This document shows, one piece after another, positions 1-5,600 of a stretch of 12,324 nucleotides of DNA. The notes beneath the pieces were generated by a model, which had not been told where the DNA came from, searched no databases, and was given only the letters and a program-made list of their open reading frames with translations. Origin of the DNA: Bryobacteraceae bacterium (lineage in GTDB: Bacteria; Acidobacteriota; Terriglobia; Bryobacterales; Bryobacteraceae); NCBI GenBank assembly GCA_029975915.1, contig JARKOC010000433.1, forward strand, positions 1 to 12,324, given 5' to 3'. Every line of letters starts with the position of its first letter. Position 1 is the first letter of the stretch. Both the position numbers and the translations under genes were made by a program.

Positions 1-1
1 G

Positions 2-205
2 GCTATCCCGCTGCCTGGTCAGGGCAAGAAGAAACTGGACCTGGTGCTCGACATCCTCCGGACCGCCTACGACGGCGGCCTGGATGTTGCGCGCGAGTTC
101 AGTTGGGAGAAGTTGGTCACCATCGTCGTCCCGATGATCACCAAGATCGTGGACCTGCACAACGAACTCGGGCTGTTCCAGAAGACGCAACCGAGCAAAG
201 CATGA
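2..205 (+). CDS. C-terminal end of a small phage protein of unknown function (5' truncated by window edge)
   Basis: An open frame runs from the first complete codon at base 2 to a TGA at 203-205, giving 67 residues with no start codon in view, so the gene begins outside the window. The visible part has a basic GKKKLD stretch, a predicted helix (LVLDILRTAYDG), and then an amphipathic to hydrophobic helix (WEKLVTIVVPMITKIVDL) that ends in a short polar tail. The stop overlaps the start of the methyltransferase gene (ATGA at 202-205), which supports this frame as a translated gene coupled to its neighbour. I do not recognise the family. Small proteins of this look occur beside holin or lysis genes in phages, but the helix is not clearly long enough to be a membrane span. 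Function is unassigned; that the frame is coding is fairly sure. Confidence 0.62.
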   Translation, partial: AIPLPGQGKKKLDLVLDILRTAYDGGLDVAREFSWEKLVTIVVPMITKIVDLHNELGLFQKTQPSKA

Positions 206-1458
206 CGGATCTGCAGGTGGTGCGCCGGCCGGTGGAGCGTTTGCTCCCCTACGCCCGGAATGCGCGCACGCATAGTGACGAACAGGTGGCCCAGATCGCG
301 GCGTCCATCGCTGAGTTCGGCTGGACCAACCCGATCCTCGCCGGCGGCGACGGGGTTGTCATCGCCGGCCACGCCCGCCTGCTGGCCGCACGTAAGCTGG
401 GGATCACCGAGGTCCCCGTCATCATCCTCGATCACCTGAGCGAGTCACAGCGCCGCGCCCTGGTGATTGCGGACAACCGCCTGGCTTTGAACGCGGGGTG
501 GGATGAAGAGATGCTGCGCGTTGAACTCGATGCGCTGCGCGAGGACGACTTCAACCTCGACCTGCTGGGCTTCGGCGACGACGAACTGGAAGCGCTGCTC
601 TCGGAACCCGATAGCGACGTCGCCGGCAACACGGACGACGACGCGGTTCCGGAAACGCCGGAGACCGCAGCTACGCTTGTCGGGGACGTGTGGCTGCTCG
701 GCGATCACCGCCTCCTGTGCGGCGACGCTACAAACCTCGAGGCTGTGCAGAAGGTGCTGGCCGGCGGCTTGGCGGACATGGTCTTCACGGATCCTCCGTA
801 CAACGTGAACTATGGCGCGACGATGAAGGACAAACTGCGCGGCAAGAAACGCAAGATCGCCAACGACAACCTCGGTGACGGCTTCGAGCAGTTCCTCCGC
901 GACGTCTGCGCCAACCTGTTGACAGTGACGAAGGGCGCGATCTACGTCTGCATGTCCTCTTCGGAACTCCACACGCTGCATCGGGCCTTCACGGAGAGCG
1001 GCGGCCACTGGTCCACGTTCGTCATCTGGGCAAAGAACACGTTCACCATGGGGCGTTCGGACTACCAGCGGCAGTACGAGCCGATCCTCTACGGATGGAA
1101 AGAGGGCACCGACCACTTCTGGTGCGGAGCCCGTGACCAGGGAGACGTGTGGCTGGTGAAGAAGCCTGTCGCGAACGACCTCCATCCGACCATGAAGCCA
1201 GTCGAACTCGTGGAGCGCGCCGTCCGGAACAGCAGCAAGAGCCGGGATACGGTGCTTGATCCGTTCGGCGGCTCGGGTTCCACGCTGATCGCCTGTGAGA
1301 AGGCCGGTCGCCATGCGCGCCTGATTGAACTGGAGCCGAAGTACTGCGACGTAATCGTCCGCCGCTTCCAGGAATTTGCTGGCAAGCCAGCGACGCTCGA
1401 TTCCGATGGGCGTGCGTTTGCAGAAGTCGCGGCAGAGCGATTGGGCGTGGCGGCATGA
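202..1458 (+). CDS. ParB-like nuclease domain / DNA methyltransferase fusion (beta-class, probably N6-adenine)
   Basis: The protein has 418 residues. Residues about 5-110 form a ParB/sulfiredoxin-type domain, with the signature VIAGHARLLAARKLG around G56-R59 and a following helical part (ALVIADNRLAL). Residues about 165-405 form an N-4/N-6 DNA methylase domain: the catalytic motif IV is DPPY at 197-200, and the S-adenosylmethionine-binding motif I (DPFGGSGST, 353-361) comes after it, which is the beta-class order. DPPY favours adenine N6 methylation; the target sequence cannot be read from the protein. The open frame extends upstream to a TTG at 103, but homology begins at the ATG at 202, which overlaps the previous stop (ATGA). 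No restriction endonuclease is adjacent, so it is an orphan enzyme, a common type in phage genomes just upstream of terminase genes, where it may protect phage DNA from host restriction. Domain calls are secure; the biological role is inferred. Confidence 0.93.
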   Translation: MTDLQVVRRPVERLLPYARNARTHSDEQVAQIAASIAEFGWTNPILAGGDGVVIAGHARLLAARKLGITEVPVIILDHLSESQRRALVIADNRLALNAGWDEEMLRVELDALREDDFNLDLLGFGDDELEALLSEPDSDVAGNTDDDAVPETPETAATLVGDVWLLGDHRLLCGDATNLEAVQKVLAGGLADMVFTDPPYNVNYGATMKDKLRGKKRKIANDNLGDGFEQFLRDVCANLLTVTKGAIYVCMSSSELHTLHRAFTESGGHWSTFVIWAKNTFTMGRSDYQRQYEPILYGWKEGTDHFWCGARDQGDVWLVKKPVANDLHPTMKPVELVERAVRNSSKSRDTVLDPFGGSGSTLIACEKAGRHARLIELEPKYCDVIVRRFQEFAGKPATLDSDGRAFAEVAAERLGVAA

Positions 1459-1617
1459 ATCGAACGCTGCCACCGGGAGTTGGCGCAGATTGAAGCCGAG
1501 ATCCGCGCGGGGAATCCCGACGTCCAGGGACTCTGCCTTGCGCTATCGGACTGGTCCGCTGAACTGCGCATCCTCAAGAACCTTCCATGGAAAACCATGT
1601 TTTACTTCAGATCCTAA
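1459..1617 (+). pseudogene. small ORF after the methyltransferase, start disrupted or non-canonical
   Basis: Directly after the methyltransferase TGA, the same frame stays open for 52 codons to a TAA at 1615-1617. It reads like a real, helical, charged small protein, with a segment ELAQIEAEIRAGNPDVQ followed by LCLALSDWSAELRILKN. There is no ATG in this frame; the only usual alternative is TTG at 1480, whose GGGAG sits too close to act as a ribosome site. An ATG at 1455-1457 overlaps the methyltransferase stop exactly as expected for a coupled gene, but it is in another frame and stops after 12 codons. Removing one base, or adding two, near 1458-1462 would join that ATG to the good frame. The likeliest reading is a recent frameshift or a sequencing error. 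It overlaps the next gene by 31 bases. The family is not identified, though the composition resembles small phage hypothetical proteins found in this position. Confidence 0.45.
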
Positions 1618-1850
1618 TCCCCGCCTCCGGCCTGGTTTCTGGCTTGATCGGTGCGTTCGTGGGGTTGCAAAACCGCGCCCTGCTGGCGGAGGTGCGCCGA
1701 GAACTGGCGGAGTTGGAAAACCGGATCATCACTCGCATCAACGGCACTTACGTCCGCGCCGGCGAGTGCCGCCTACGCGAGGACAACATGCACGCGCGGC
1801 TGGAAGCTCTGGTAGAAGAGGTCCGGAACAGAAACGCCGCCGGATTGTGA
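1587..1850 (+). CDS. small membrane-anchored coiled-coil protein of unknown function
   Basis: The protein has 87 residues. Residues about 5-27 (VLLQILIPASGLVSGLIGAF and following) are hydrophobic and glycine-rich, giving one predicted transmembrane segment or uncleaved signal anchor. The rest is a charged helix with heptad-like leucines (LLAEVRRELAELENRI, then ARLEALVEEVRN), consistent with a coiled coil. The ATG at 1587 has only a weak upstream ribosome site and lies within the preceding small ORF, which suggests coupled translation. Its position between a methyltransferase and the terminase block, with a single membrane segment, would fit an accessory lysis or membrane protein. However, the order of membrane segment then coiled coil is opposite to XhlA-type proteins, and no lipobox or spanin feature is visible. 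Its last codons coincide with a strong GC hairpin that appears to terminate the opposing genes. Confidence 0.68.
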   Translation: MENHVLLQILIPASGLVSGLIGAFVGLQNRALLAEVRRELAELENRIITRINGTYVRAGECRLREDNMHARLEALVEEVRNRNAAGL

Positions 1851-1861
1851 GGCCGGCGGCG
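1827..1861 (-). terminator. probable rho-independent terminator of the minus-strand three-gene unit
   Basis: Bases 1835-1843 (CGCCGCCGG) and 1853-1861 (CCGGCGGCG) are perfect reverse complements around a 9-base loop. Read on the minus strand, the hairpin lies 18 bases beyond the DUF3489 gene stop and is followed at 1834-1827 by TTTCTGTT, a moderately T-rich tract. On the plus strand the bases after the hairpin are G-rich (GGTGGGAGGCGGG), so it is not a plus-strand intrinsic terminator. It overlaps the stop codon of the 87-residue gene. The stem is purely G/C and part of it is coding, so chance cannot be excluded. Confidence 0.45.
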
Positions 1862-1879
1862 GTGGGAGGCGGGACCTGG

Positions 1880-2440
1880 CTACTGGGTGACGCGGTACGC
1901 GCGGGCGCCTTCGGAGGTCTTCAGAGATTCGATGGTGAGGCCCATCTTCTTCCCGATGCTGCCCGAGAGGAAGCCGCGGATGCTGTGCGCCTGCCAGCCG
2001 GTGGCGGCCTGGATGTCGGCGAGCGTGGCGCCTTCCGGGCGGCGCAGCATGTCGAGGACGATGGCCTTCTTGCTACCTTCGCGCGCCCCTTTGGGCCCCG
2101 TGGCGTCGCCTTTCGGCTTGGCCTCCTTCGTCGCCTTTGCCTTCTTCGGCGTGGCAGGGGTCGCCTGTGGCGCGGGGGTGGGCGTCAGGGCTTGGACCGC
2201 CTTCCAGATGCGGGCGACCGCCGTCTTGCGGTCGGTGAACTTCTTGACCGGCTTGAGGTCGCCAAAAGGCGGTGCGCCAGCGAAACTGTTCCAAATCTCG
2301 ACCATGCGGTCGATGGGCCAGGTGGCGGCGAGCTTGACAAGCTCCTTCTCGCTGGTGAACCGCGCATGCTCCGCAGGGATTGCGTCCCCGGCGGTGTAGG
2401 CGGTGATGGTGTTGTCGGTATCGATGGCAAACGCCGTCAT
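1880..2440 (-). CDS. DUF3489 domain protein (C-terminal winged-helix-like)
   Basis: The protein has 186 residues in three parts. Residues 1-85 form a compact module with conserved-looking WPIDRMVEIWNSFAG and KKFTDRKTAVARIWKAVQAL segments. Residues about 86-121 are a proline, alanine and lysine-rich linker, likely disordered and basic. Residues about 122-186 (GSKKAIVLDMLRRPEGATLA, WQAHSIRGFLSGSIGKK, ending in YRVTQ) match the DUF3489 pattern, which resembles a helix-turn-helix. The start is an ATG at 2440 preceded on the minus strand by AGGAAAGGAAC, a good ribosome site. It is the last gene of a minus-strand set lying against the phage late genes. DUF3489 proteins are often found near phage or recombinase genes; a DNA-binding or regulatory role is inferred from the fold-like pattern and basic linker and has not been shown. 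The plus-strand ORF over the same bases is low-complexity and rejected. Confidence 0.85.
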   Translation of the reverse strand: MTAFAIDTDNTITAYTAGDAIPAEHARFTSEKELVKLAATWPIDRMVEIWNSFAGAPPFGDLKPVKKFTDRKTAVARIWKAVQALTPTPAPQATPATPKKAKATKEAKPKGDATGPKGAREGSKKAIVLDMLRRPEGATLADIQAATGWQAHSIRGFLSGSIGKKMGLTIESLKTSEGARAYRVTQ

Positions 2441-2455
2441 GGTAGTGTTCCTTTC

Positions 2456-2683
2456 CTATCGGTTCATGCCGGCGAGCTTGTCGTCGGCGGTTAGCTGCAA
2501 GTTCTTGAGATAGCCGCTGGCTAGACGTGCCCAGCCAAACGGCGTTGAGATTTCGTGGCGCGCGGCGATGCGGCTCAGTTTGATCCGGTGCGTGCCGTTG
2601 TCGAACTCCTTCTTGAGGTGACCCCAGCGGTCAAGGGTCCAGCCATTCCGTGTGGCCCAGGCGATCAGTTCGTCGCGGGTCAT
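2456..2683 (-). CDS. conserved-type small hypothetical protein (75 aa)
   Basis: The protein has 75 residues, beginning MTRDELIAWATRNGWTLDRW and ending KNLQLTADDKLAGMNR. The frame stays open upstream to 3211, but that extension runs against the 80-codon gene and the terminase gene and has biased composition. The ATG at 2683 lies two bases after the stop of the upstream minus-strand gene and fits a coupled start. The pattern is a helix (ELIAWATRNGW), then short strands (LKKEFDNGTHRIKLS), then a helix-like end (RLASGYLKNLQLT). The N-terminal half loosely recalls the small alpha-beta fold of HicA-type proteins, but the usual catalytic context is not clearly present, so no such function is assigned. 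It probably works with its two neighbours, from which it is separated by 2 and 15 bases. Confidence 0.72.
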   Translation of the reverse strand: MTRDELIAWATRNGWTLDRWGHLKKEFDNGTHRIKLSRIAARHEISTPFGWARLASGYLKNLQLTADDKLAGMNR

Positions 2684-2685
2684 GC

Positions 2686-2928
2686 TCAGTACTCCAGTCC
2701 CTTGGCGTCGACCGCGCTCCGGTCGCCCAAGTCGGCCAGGACGTAAGCGAGTTGCTCGGTGATCCGGCCGAGGTCGCCGGCGTAGCCCCAATCGGCGGGC
2801 TCGGCGGCCTGGCGCTTCTGGTGGTCGGCCAGGCGGCTGGCGATGCGCTTCAGCAGGTCCTCGGCTTCGGCGTGCCGTTCGGCGTAGCAGCCTGCGGCGG
2901 TCTGTTTGGTGGTCTGGGTGTTCCTCAT
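2686..2928 (-). CDS. small hypothetical protein (80 aa), first gene of the minus-strand unit
   Basis: The protein has 80 residues, starting MRNTQTTKQTAAGCYAERHA and containing EDLLKRIASRLADHQKRQ and DWGYAGDLGRITEQLAYVLA. It is mostly helical and acidic in its second half. Similar short proteins with a TAAGCYAERHAEA-like start and a WGYAGDL-like segment occur in bacterial and phage accessory regions, but I know no function. The chosen ATG at 2928 is preceded by a GGGG run five bases upstream; an in-frame ATG at 2943 would add five residues (MNGVA) and cannot be excluded. The open frame extends to 3438 across the terminase small-subunit gene, and that extension is rejected. The stop is two bases from the next gene's start, which supports an operon. 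Confidence 0.72.
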   Translation of the reverse strand: MRNTQTTKQTAAGCYAERHAEAEDLLKRIASRLADHQKRQAAEPADWGYAGDLGRITEQLAYVLADLGDRSAVDAKGLEY

Positions 2929-2941
2929 CGCGACCCCATTC

Positions 2942-2958
2942 ATCACTTCGGTGGTGAT
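2942..2958. promoter_or_regulatory. short inverted repeat in the divergent intergenic region (possible operator)
   Basis: Between the divergently transcribed 80-residue gene and the terminase small-subunit gene there are only 57-72 bases. Within it, ATCAC (2942-2946) and GTGAT (2954-2958) form a 5-bp inverted repeat with a 7-base spacer that includes CACTTCGGTG. It sits at the 5' end of the minus-strand unit, where a regulator of those genes could bind. No convincing -35/-10 pair is seen on either strand in this gap, although promoters or part of a packaging (cos or pac) site would be expected here. Five-base arms are easily found by chance. Confidence 0.2.
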
Positions 2959-3000
2959 TAGAAGCAAGCGGAATCGGCGAGTGAATCGCGAGAAAGTTCG

Positions 3001-3501
3001 ATGCCTCTGCTGAGCCTGCGCGCTTACGCCAAACATCGCGGTGTAAGCCTTGCGGCCGTGCAAAAAGCGATCCGCTCCGGGCGGATTGCCACCAACGCGG
3101 ACGGCTTGATCGACAGTGATCGCGCCGATGCCGAATGGAATGCGAAGACGCGGCCGGGGCAGCGCAGGGCAAAACCCGCAGCGCCGGCAACAAGGGAGCC
3201 CGCCGAGGCACCGGTCGCCGCCGGACTCGATTACTTCCGCGCTCGGGCCATTCGCGAGAACTACTTGGCGCGCCTGGCCAAGATCGAGTTCGAAGAGAAG
3301 ACGGCGAAGCTGATCAGCCGCGACGAAGTACAGGTGGCGGCGTTCACCAAGGCGCGCACGGTGCGCGACAACCTGCTGAACATTCCGGACCGCCTTGCGG
3401 CGACGCTGGCGGCCGAAGCGGACGCGGACAAGGTCCACCAGATGCTGGCTGGGGAAATTCGAAAGGCGCTCGATGAGCTTGCCGGCGCAAACAGCAGCTG
3501 A
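3001..3501 (+). CDS. phage terminase small subunit (Nu1-like)
   Basis: The protein has 166 residues. Residues about 3-45 form a winged-helix type DNA-binding start (LSLRAYAKHRGVSLAAVQKA, then IRSGRI and GLIDSDRADAEW), as in lambda gpNu1, which recognises the packaging site. A proline/alanine linker (about 55-75) follows. The helical C-terminal half (DYFRARAIRENYLARLAKIE, and EVQVAAFTKARTVRDNLLNI) has the pattern of the Nu1 family's oligomerisation and large-subunit-binding part. Length is near that of lambda gpNu1 (181 residues). The start at 3001 is the first ATG at the beginning of the homology; only a weak purine-rich ribosome site (CGAGAAAG) is visible. It overlaps the large-subunit gene by 29 bases, an arrangement that couples the two terminase subunits. 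Adjacency to a GpA-type large subunit confirms the assignment. Confidence 0.9.
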   Translation: MPLLSLRAYAKHRGVSLAAVQKAIRSGRIATNADGLIDSDRADAEWNAKTRPGQRRAKPAAPATREPAEAPVAAGLDYFRARAIRENYLARLAKIEFEEKTAKLISRDEVQVAAFTKARTVRDNLLNIPDRLAATLAAEADADKVHQMLAGEIRKALDELAGANSS

Positions 3502-5377
3502 GGTCTACGACGAGGCATTTCGCGCGGGCCTGAAGCCGGACCCGCTGCTGACGATCTCGGAGTGGGCCGACCGTTACCGGCGGCTCTCCGGCAAAGCGGC
3601 GGCGGAGCCGGGCCCATGGCGCACGGAGCGTACACCGTACCTGCGCGAGATCATGGACTCCCTCTCGCCTTCGGCGCCCGTCGAGCGCGTGGTCTTCATG
3701 AAGGGCTCACAGATCGGCGGCACCGAGTGCGGCAACAACTGGGTGGGCTACGTGATTCACAAGTCACCCGGGCCGATGATGGTGGTCCAGCCGACCGTCG
3801 AACTCGCCAAGCGCAACTCGAAGCAGCGCATCGATCCATTGATTGAAGAGAGCGATGTGCTGCGCGAACTGGTAAAGAGTCCGCGATCGCGCGACTCCGG
3901 CAATACGGTCCTGTCGAAGGAATTTCCCGGTGGCGTGTTGGTGATGACGGGCGCAAACAGTGCGGTGGGCCTGCGGTCTATGGCCGTCCGGTATCTGTTC
4001 CTGGATGAGATTGACGCCTATCCCGGCGACGTCGATGGCGAGGGCGACCCGATCAACCTGGCCTTTGCGCGCACGCGCACCTTCTCCCGGCGCAAGGTCT
4101 TCATGGTTTCGACGCCGCTCGTCACCGGGCTGAGCCGGATCGAGGCGGCATTCGCCGAAAGCGACCAGCGCCGTTACTGGGTGCCGTGCCCGCACTGCGG
4201 CGAGTTCCAGGTGCTAAAGTTCGACCGCCTCCGGTGGCCCAAGGGAGAGCCGCAGAAGGCCGCCTACTGCTGCATCGCCTGTGAGCAGGCGATTCTTAAT
4301 CACCAGAAGAACGCGATGCTCGCCCATGGCGAGTGGCGGCCCGCAGCCGAGGGCGACGGTCGCACCCGCGGATATCATCTGTCGAGCCTCTACAGCCCAG
4401 TGGGCTGGTACTCCTGGGAGCGCGCCGCGGACGATTGGGAGAAGGCGCAGAAGGACGTCGAGCAGCTGAAGTCGTTCGTGAACCTCGTGCTGGGCGAGTC
4501 GTGGCAGGAGCGCGGCGACGCGCCCGACTGGCAGCCGCTATACGATCGGCGCGAGGATTACCCGTTCGGAACCGTCCCGCGCGGCGGCCTGTTCCTGACT
4601 GCCGGCGCCGACGTCCAGCGGGACCGCATCGAAGTCGAAGTGGTGGCTTGGGGGCGAGGCAAGGAGGCGTGGTCGGTCGACTACCGCGTGCTCGTCGGCG
4701 ACACGGCGCGGGCGGATGTTTGGCGGCAACTCGATGTCCTGCTCGATGAAGAGTTCCCGCACGCCAGCGACATGCGGCTGCCGATCCGGGTGCTGTGCGT
4801 CGATTCCGGGTTCAACCCGCGCATCACCTACGACTGGGTACGCGGCCATCCGCAGGCATCCTGGGGACCGGCAGGCGCGCGGACAGCGAGTCCGAAGACG
4901 GCCGTGGCGGTGAAAGGAACCGCGCGGACAGACCGCCTGATTCTGGGCGCCTCGCCCGTGGACGCAAGTAAGCGGCGCGGCACGCGATTGTGGACGCTCG
5001 GCACGCCAGTGGCGAAGTCCGAACTCTACAGCCGCCTGCGCCTGGCGCCGCCGACTGAAGAGAGCGGCGACCCGTTCCCCGTGGGTTACTGCCACTTCCC
5101 GCGCTACGAGGAAGAGTACTTCCGGCAGTTGACGGCGGAGAGCCTGGTCAAGGGCCACTGGGTCGTAGGGCCGAATCAGCGCAACGAGGCGCTCGATTGT
5201 CGAGTCTATGCACGCGCGGCGGCGTCGATCTACGGCATCGATCGCTTCGCTGAGAAGCACTGGCGCGAGCTCGAAGCTCTACTGCCCGCTACGGCTGCGG
5301 CACAGGAAATGACGGTTGTGCCTCCAACACGCCAGGCGCGCCGCGTCACGGTCGGATCGAACTGGATGAAGCGATGA
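3473..5377 (+). CDS. phage terminase large subunit (GpA family)
   Basis: The protein has 634 residues, close to lambda gpA (641). It is the ATP-driven packaging motor and the nuclease that cuts concatemeric DNA. The ATPase part shows a Walker A-like KGSQIGGTE at 77-85 and Walker B LFLDEID at 175-181. A zinc-ribbon-like pair (CPHC at 239-242 and CIAC at 267-270) follows, as is usual in the GpA family. The C-terminal nuclease has plausible metal ligands D380 (GADVQRDRIEVE), D444 (VDSGFNP) and D575 (NEALDCRVYA). The frame is open from 3395, but the first 26 codons are arginine-rich shadow of the small-subunit gene. The ATG at 3473 has GAAAGG six bases upstream and begins the homology. It overlaps the small subunit by 29 bases and the gpW gene by ATGA. 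Confidence 0.96.
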   Translation: MSLPAQTAAEVYDEAFRAGLKPDPLLTISEWADRYRRLSGKAAAEPGPWRTERTPYLREIMDSLSPSAPVERVVFMKGSQIGGTECGNNWVGYVIHKSPGPMMVVQPTVELAKRNSKQRIDPLIEESDVLRELVKSPRSRDSGNTVLSKEFPGGVLVMTGANSAVGLRSMAVRYLFLDEIDAYPGDVDGEGDPINLAFARTRTFSRRKVFMVSTPLVTGLSRIEAAFAESDQRRYWVPCPHCGEFQVLKFDRLRWPKGEPQKAAYCCIACEQAILNHQKNAMLAHGEWRPAAEGDGRTRGYHLSSLYSPVGWYSWERAADDWEKAQKDVEQLKSFVNLVLGESWQERGDAPDWQPLYDRREDYPFGTVPRGGLFLTAGADVQRDRIEVEVVAWGRGKEAWSVDYRVLVGDTARADVWRQLDVLLDEEFPHASDMRLPIRVLCVDSGFNPRITYDWVRGHPQASWGPAGARTASPKTAVAVKGTARTDRLILGASPVDASKRRGTRLWTLGTPVAKSELYSRLRLAPPTEESGDPFPVGYCHFPRYEEEYFRQLTAESLVKGHWVVGPNQRNEALDCRVYARAAASIYGIDRFAEKHWRELEALLPATAAAQEMTVVPPTRQARRVTVGSNWMKR

Positions 5378-5598
5378 CACTCGCGGAACTCGAAGCGCAG
5401 CGGGAGGCACTGCTGGCCGCGCTGAGTGCGCCGGACTCGGTCACCTTCGGCGACCGGTCCATGCGCCATCGCAGCCCGGAACAGATCCGCACGGCACTGC
5501 AACAGGTAGATGCGGAGATCGCGAGGATGAAGGCTGCAGATTCAGCGGCACCTACGCCGGCGCGTGTCATCCGGACGTACACCAGCAAGGGCTTCTGA
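5374..5598 (+). CDS. head-tail joining protein, gpW-like
   Basis: The protein has 74 residues, against 68 for lambda gpW. It begins MTLAELEAQREALLAALSAP and continues with a short central turn (VTFGDRSMRHRSPEQI), a second helix (RTALQQVDAEIARMK), and a basic, aromatic tail (VIRTYTSKGF). This helix, short beta hairpin, helix, disordered tail layout is that of gpW, which completes the portal vertex after DNA packaging and forms the site for the next connector. Its position between terminase large subunit and portal is the same as in lambda. The start overlaps the terminase stop (ATGA), so translation is probably coupled, and two bases separate its stop from the portal start. Confidence 0.88.
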   Translation: MTLAELEAQREALLAALSAPDSVTFGDRSMRHRSPEQIRTALQQVDAEIARMKAADSAAPTPARVIRTYTSKGF

Positions 5599-5600
5599 CG

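Noticed and set aside
103..201. Upstream TTG start for the methyltransferase
   Set aside because: The added 33 residues are charged, unlike the family, and fully overlap the preceding gene; the ATG at 202 overlaps the previous stop and begins the ParB homology.
1456..1461. Programmed read-through of the methyltransferase TGA to make a longer fusion
   Set aside because: The downstream frame is open, but TGA is followed by A rather than the leaky C context and no stimulatory structure was noticed; a frameshifted separate small gene explains the overlapping ATG better.
445..1473. 342-codon open frame on the minus strand
   Set aside because: It lies antisense to the methyltransferase, whose domains and catalytic motifs are unmistakable; no motif is visible in the antisense frame.
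1376..2494. 372-codon open frame on the plus strand crossing the convergent region
   Set aside because: It is low-complexity and glycine/arginine-rich, and it is out of frame with the end of the methyltransferase and with the 87-residue gene. Its second half is antisense to the DUF3489 gene.
2684..3211. N-terminal extension of the 75-residue minus-strand gene
   Set aside because: The extension overlaps another real gene and the terminase small subunit and is proline/arginine-rich; the protein-like part begins at the ATG at 2683.
2944..3438. N-terminal extension of the 80-residue minus-strand gene
   Set aside because: It runs antisense through the terminase small-subunit gene and has shadow composition; starts at 2928 or 2943 are sufficient.
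3395..3472. Upstream start for the terminase large subunit
   Set aside because: The added 26 residues are an arginine-rich out-of-frame shadow of the small-subunit gene; the ATG at 3473 has a ribosome site and begins the homology.
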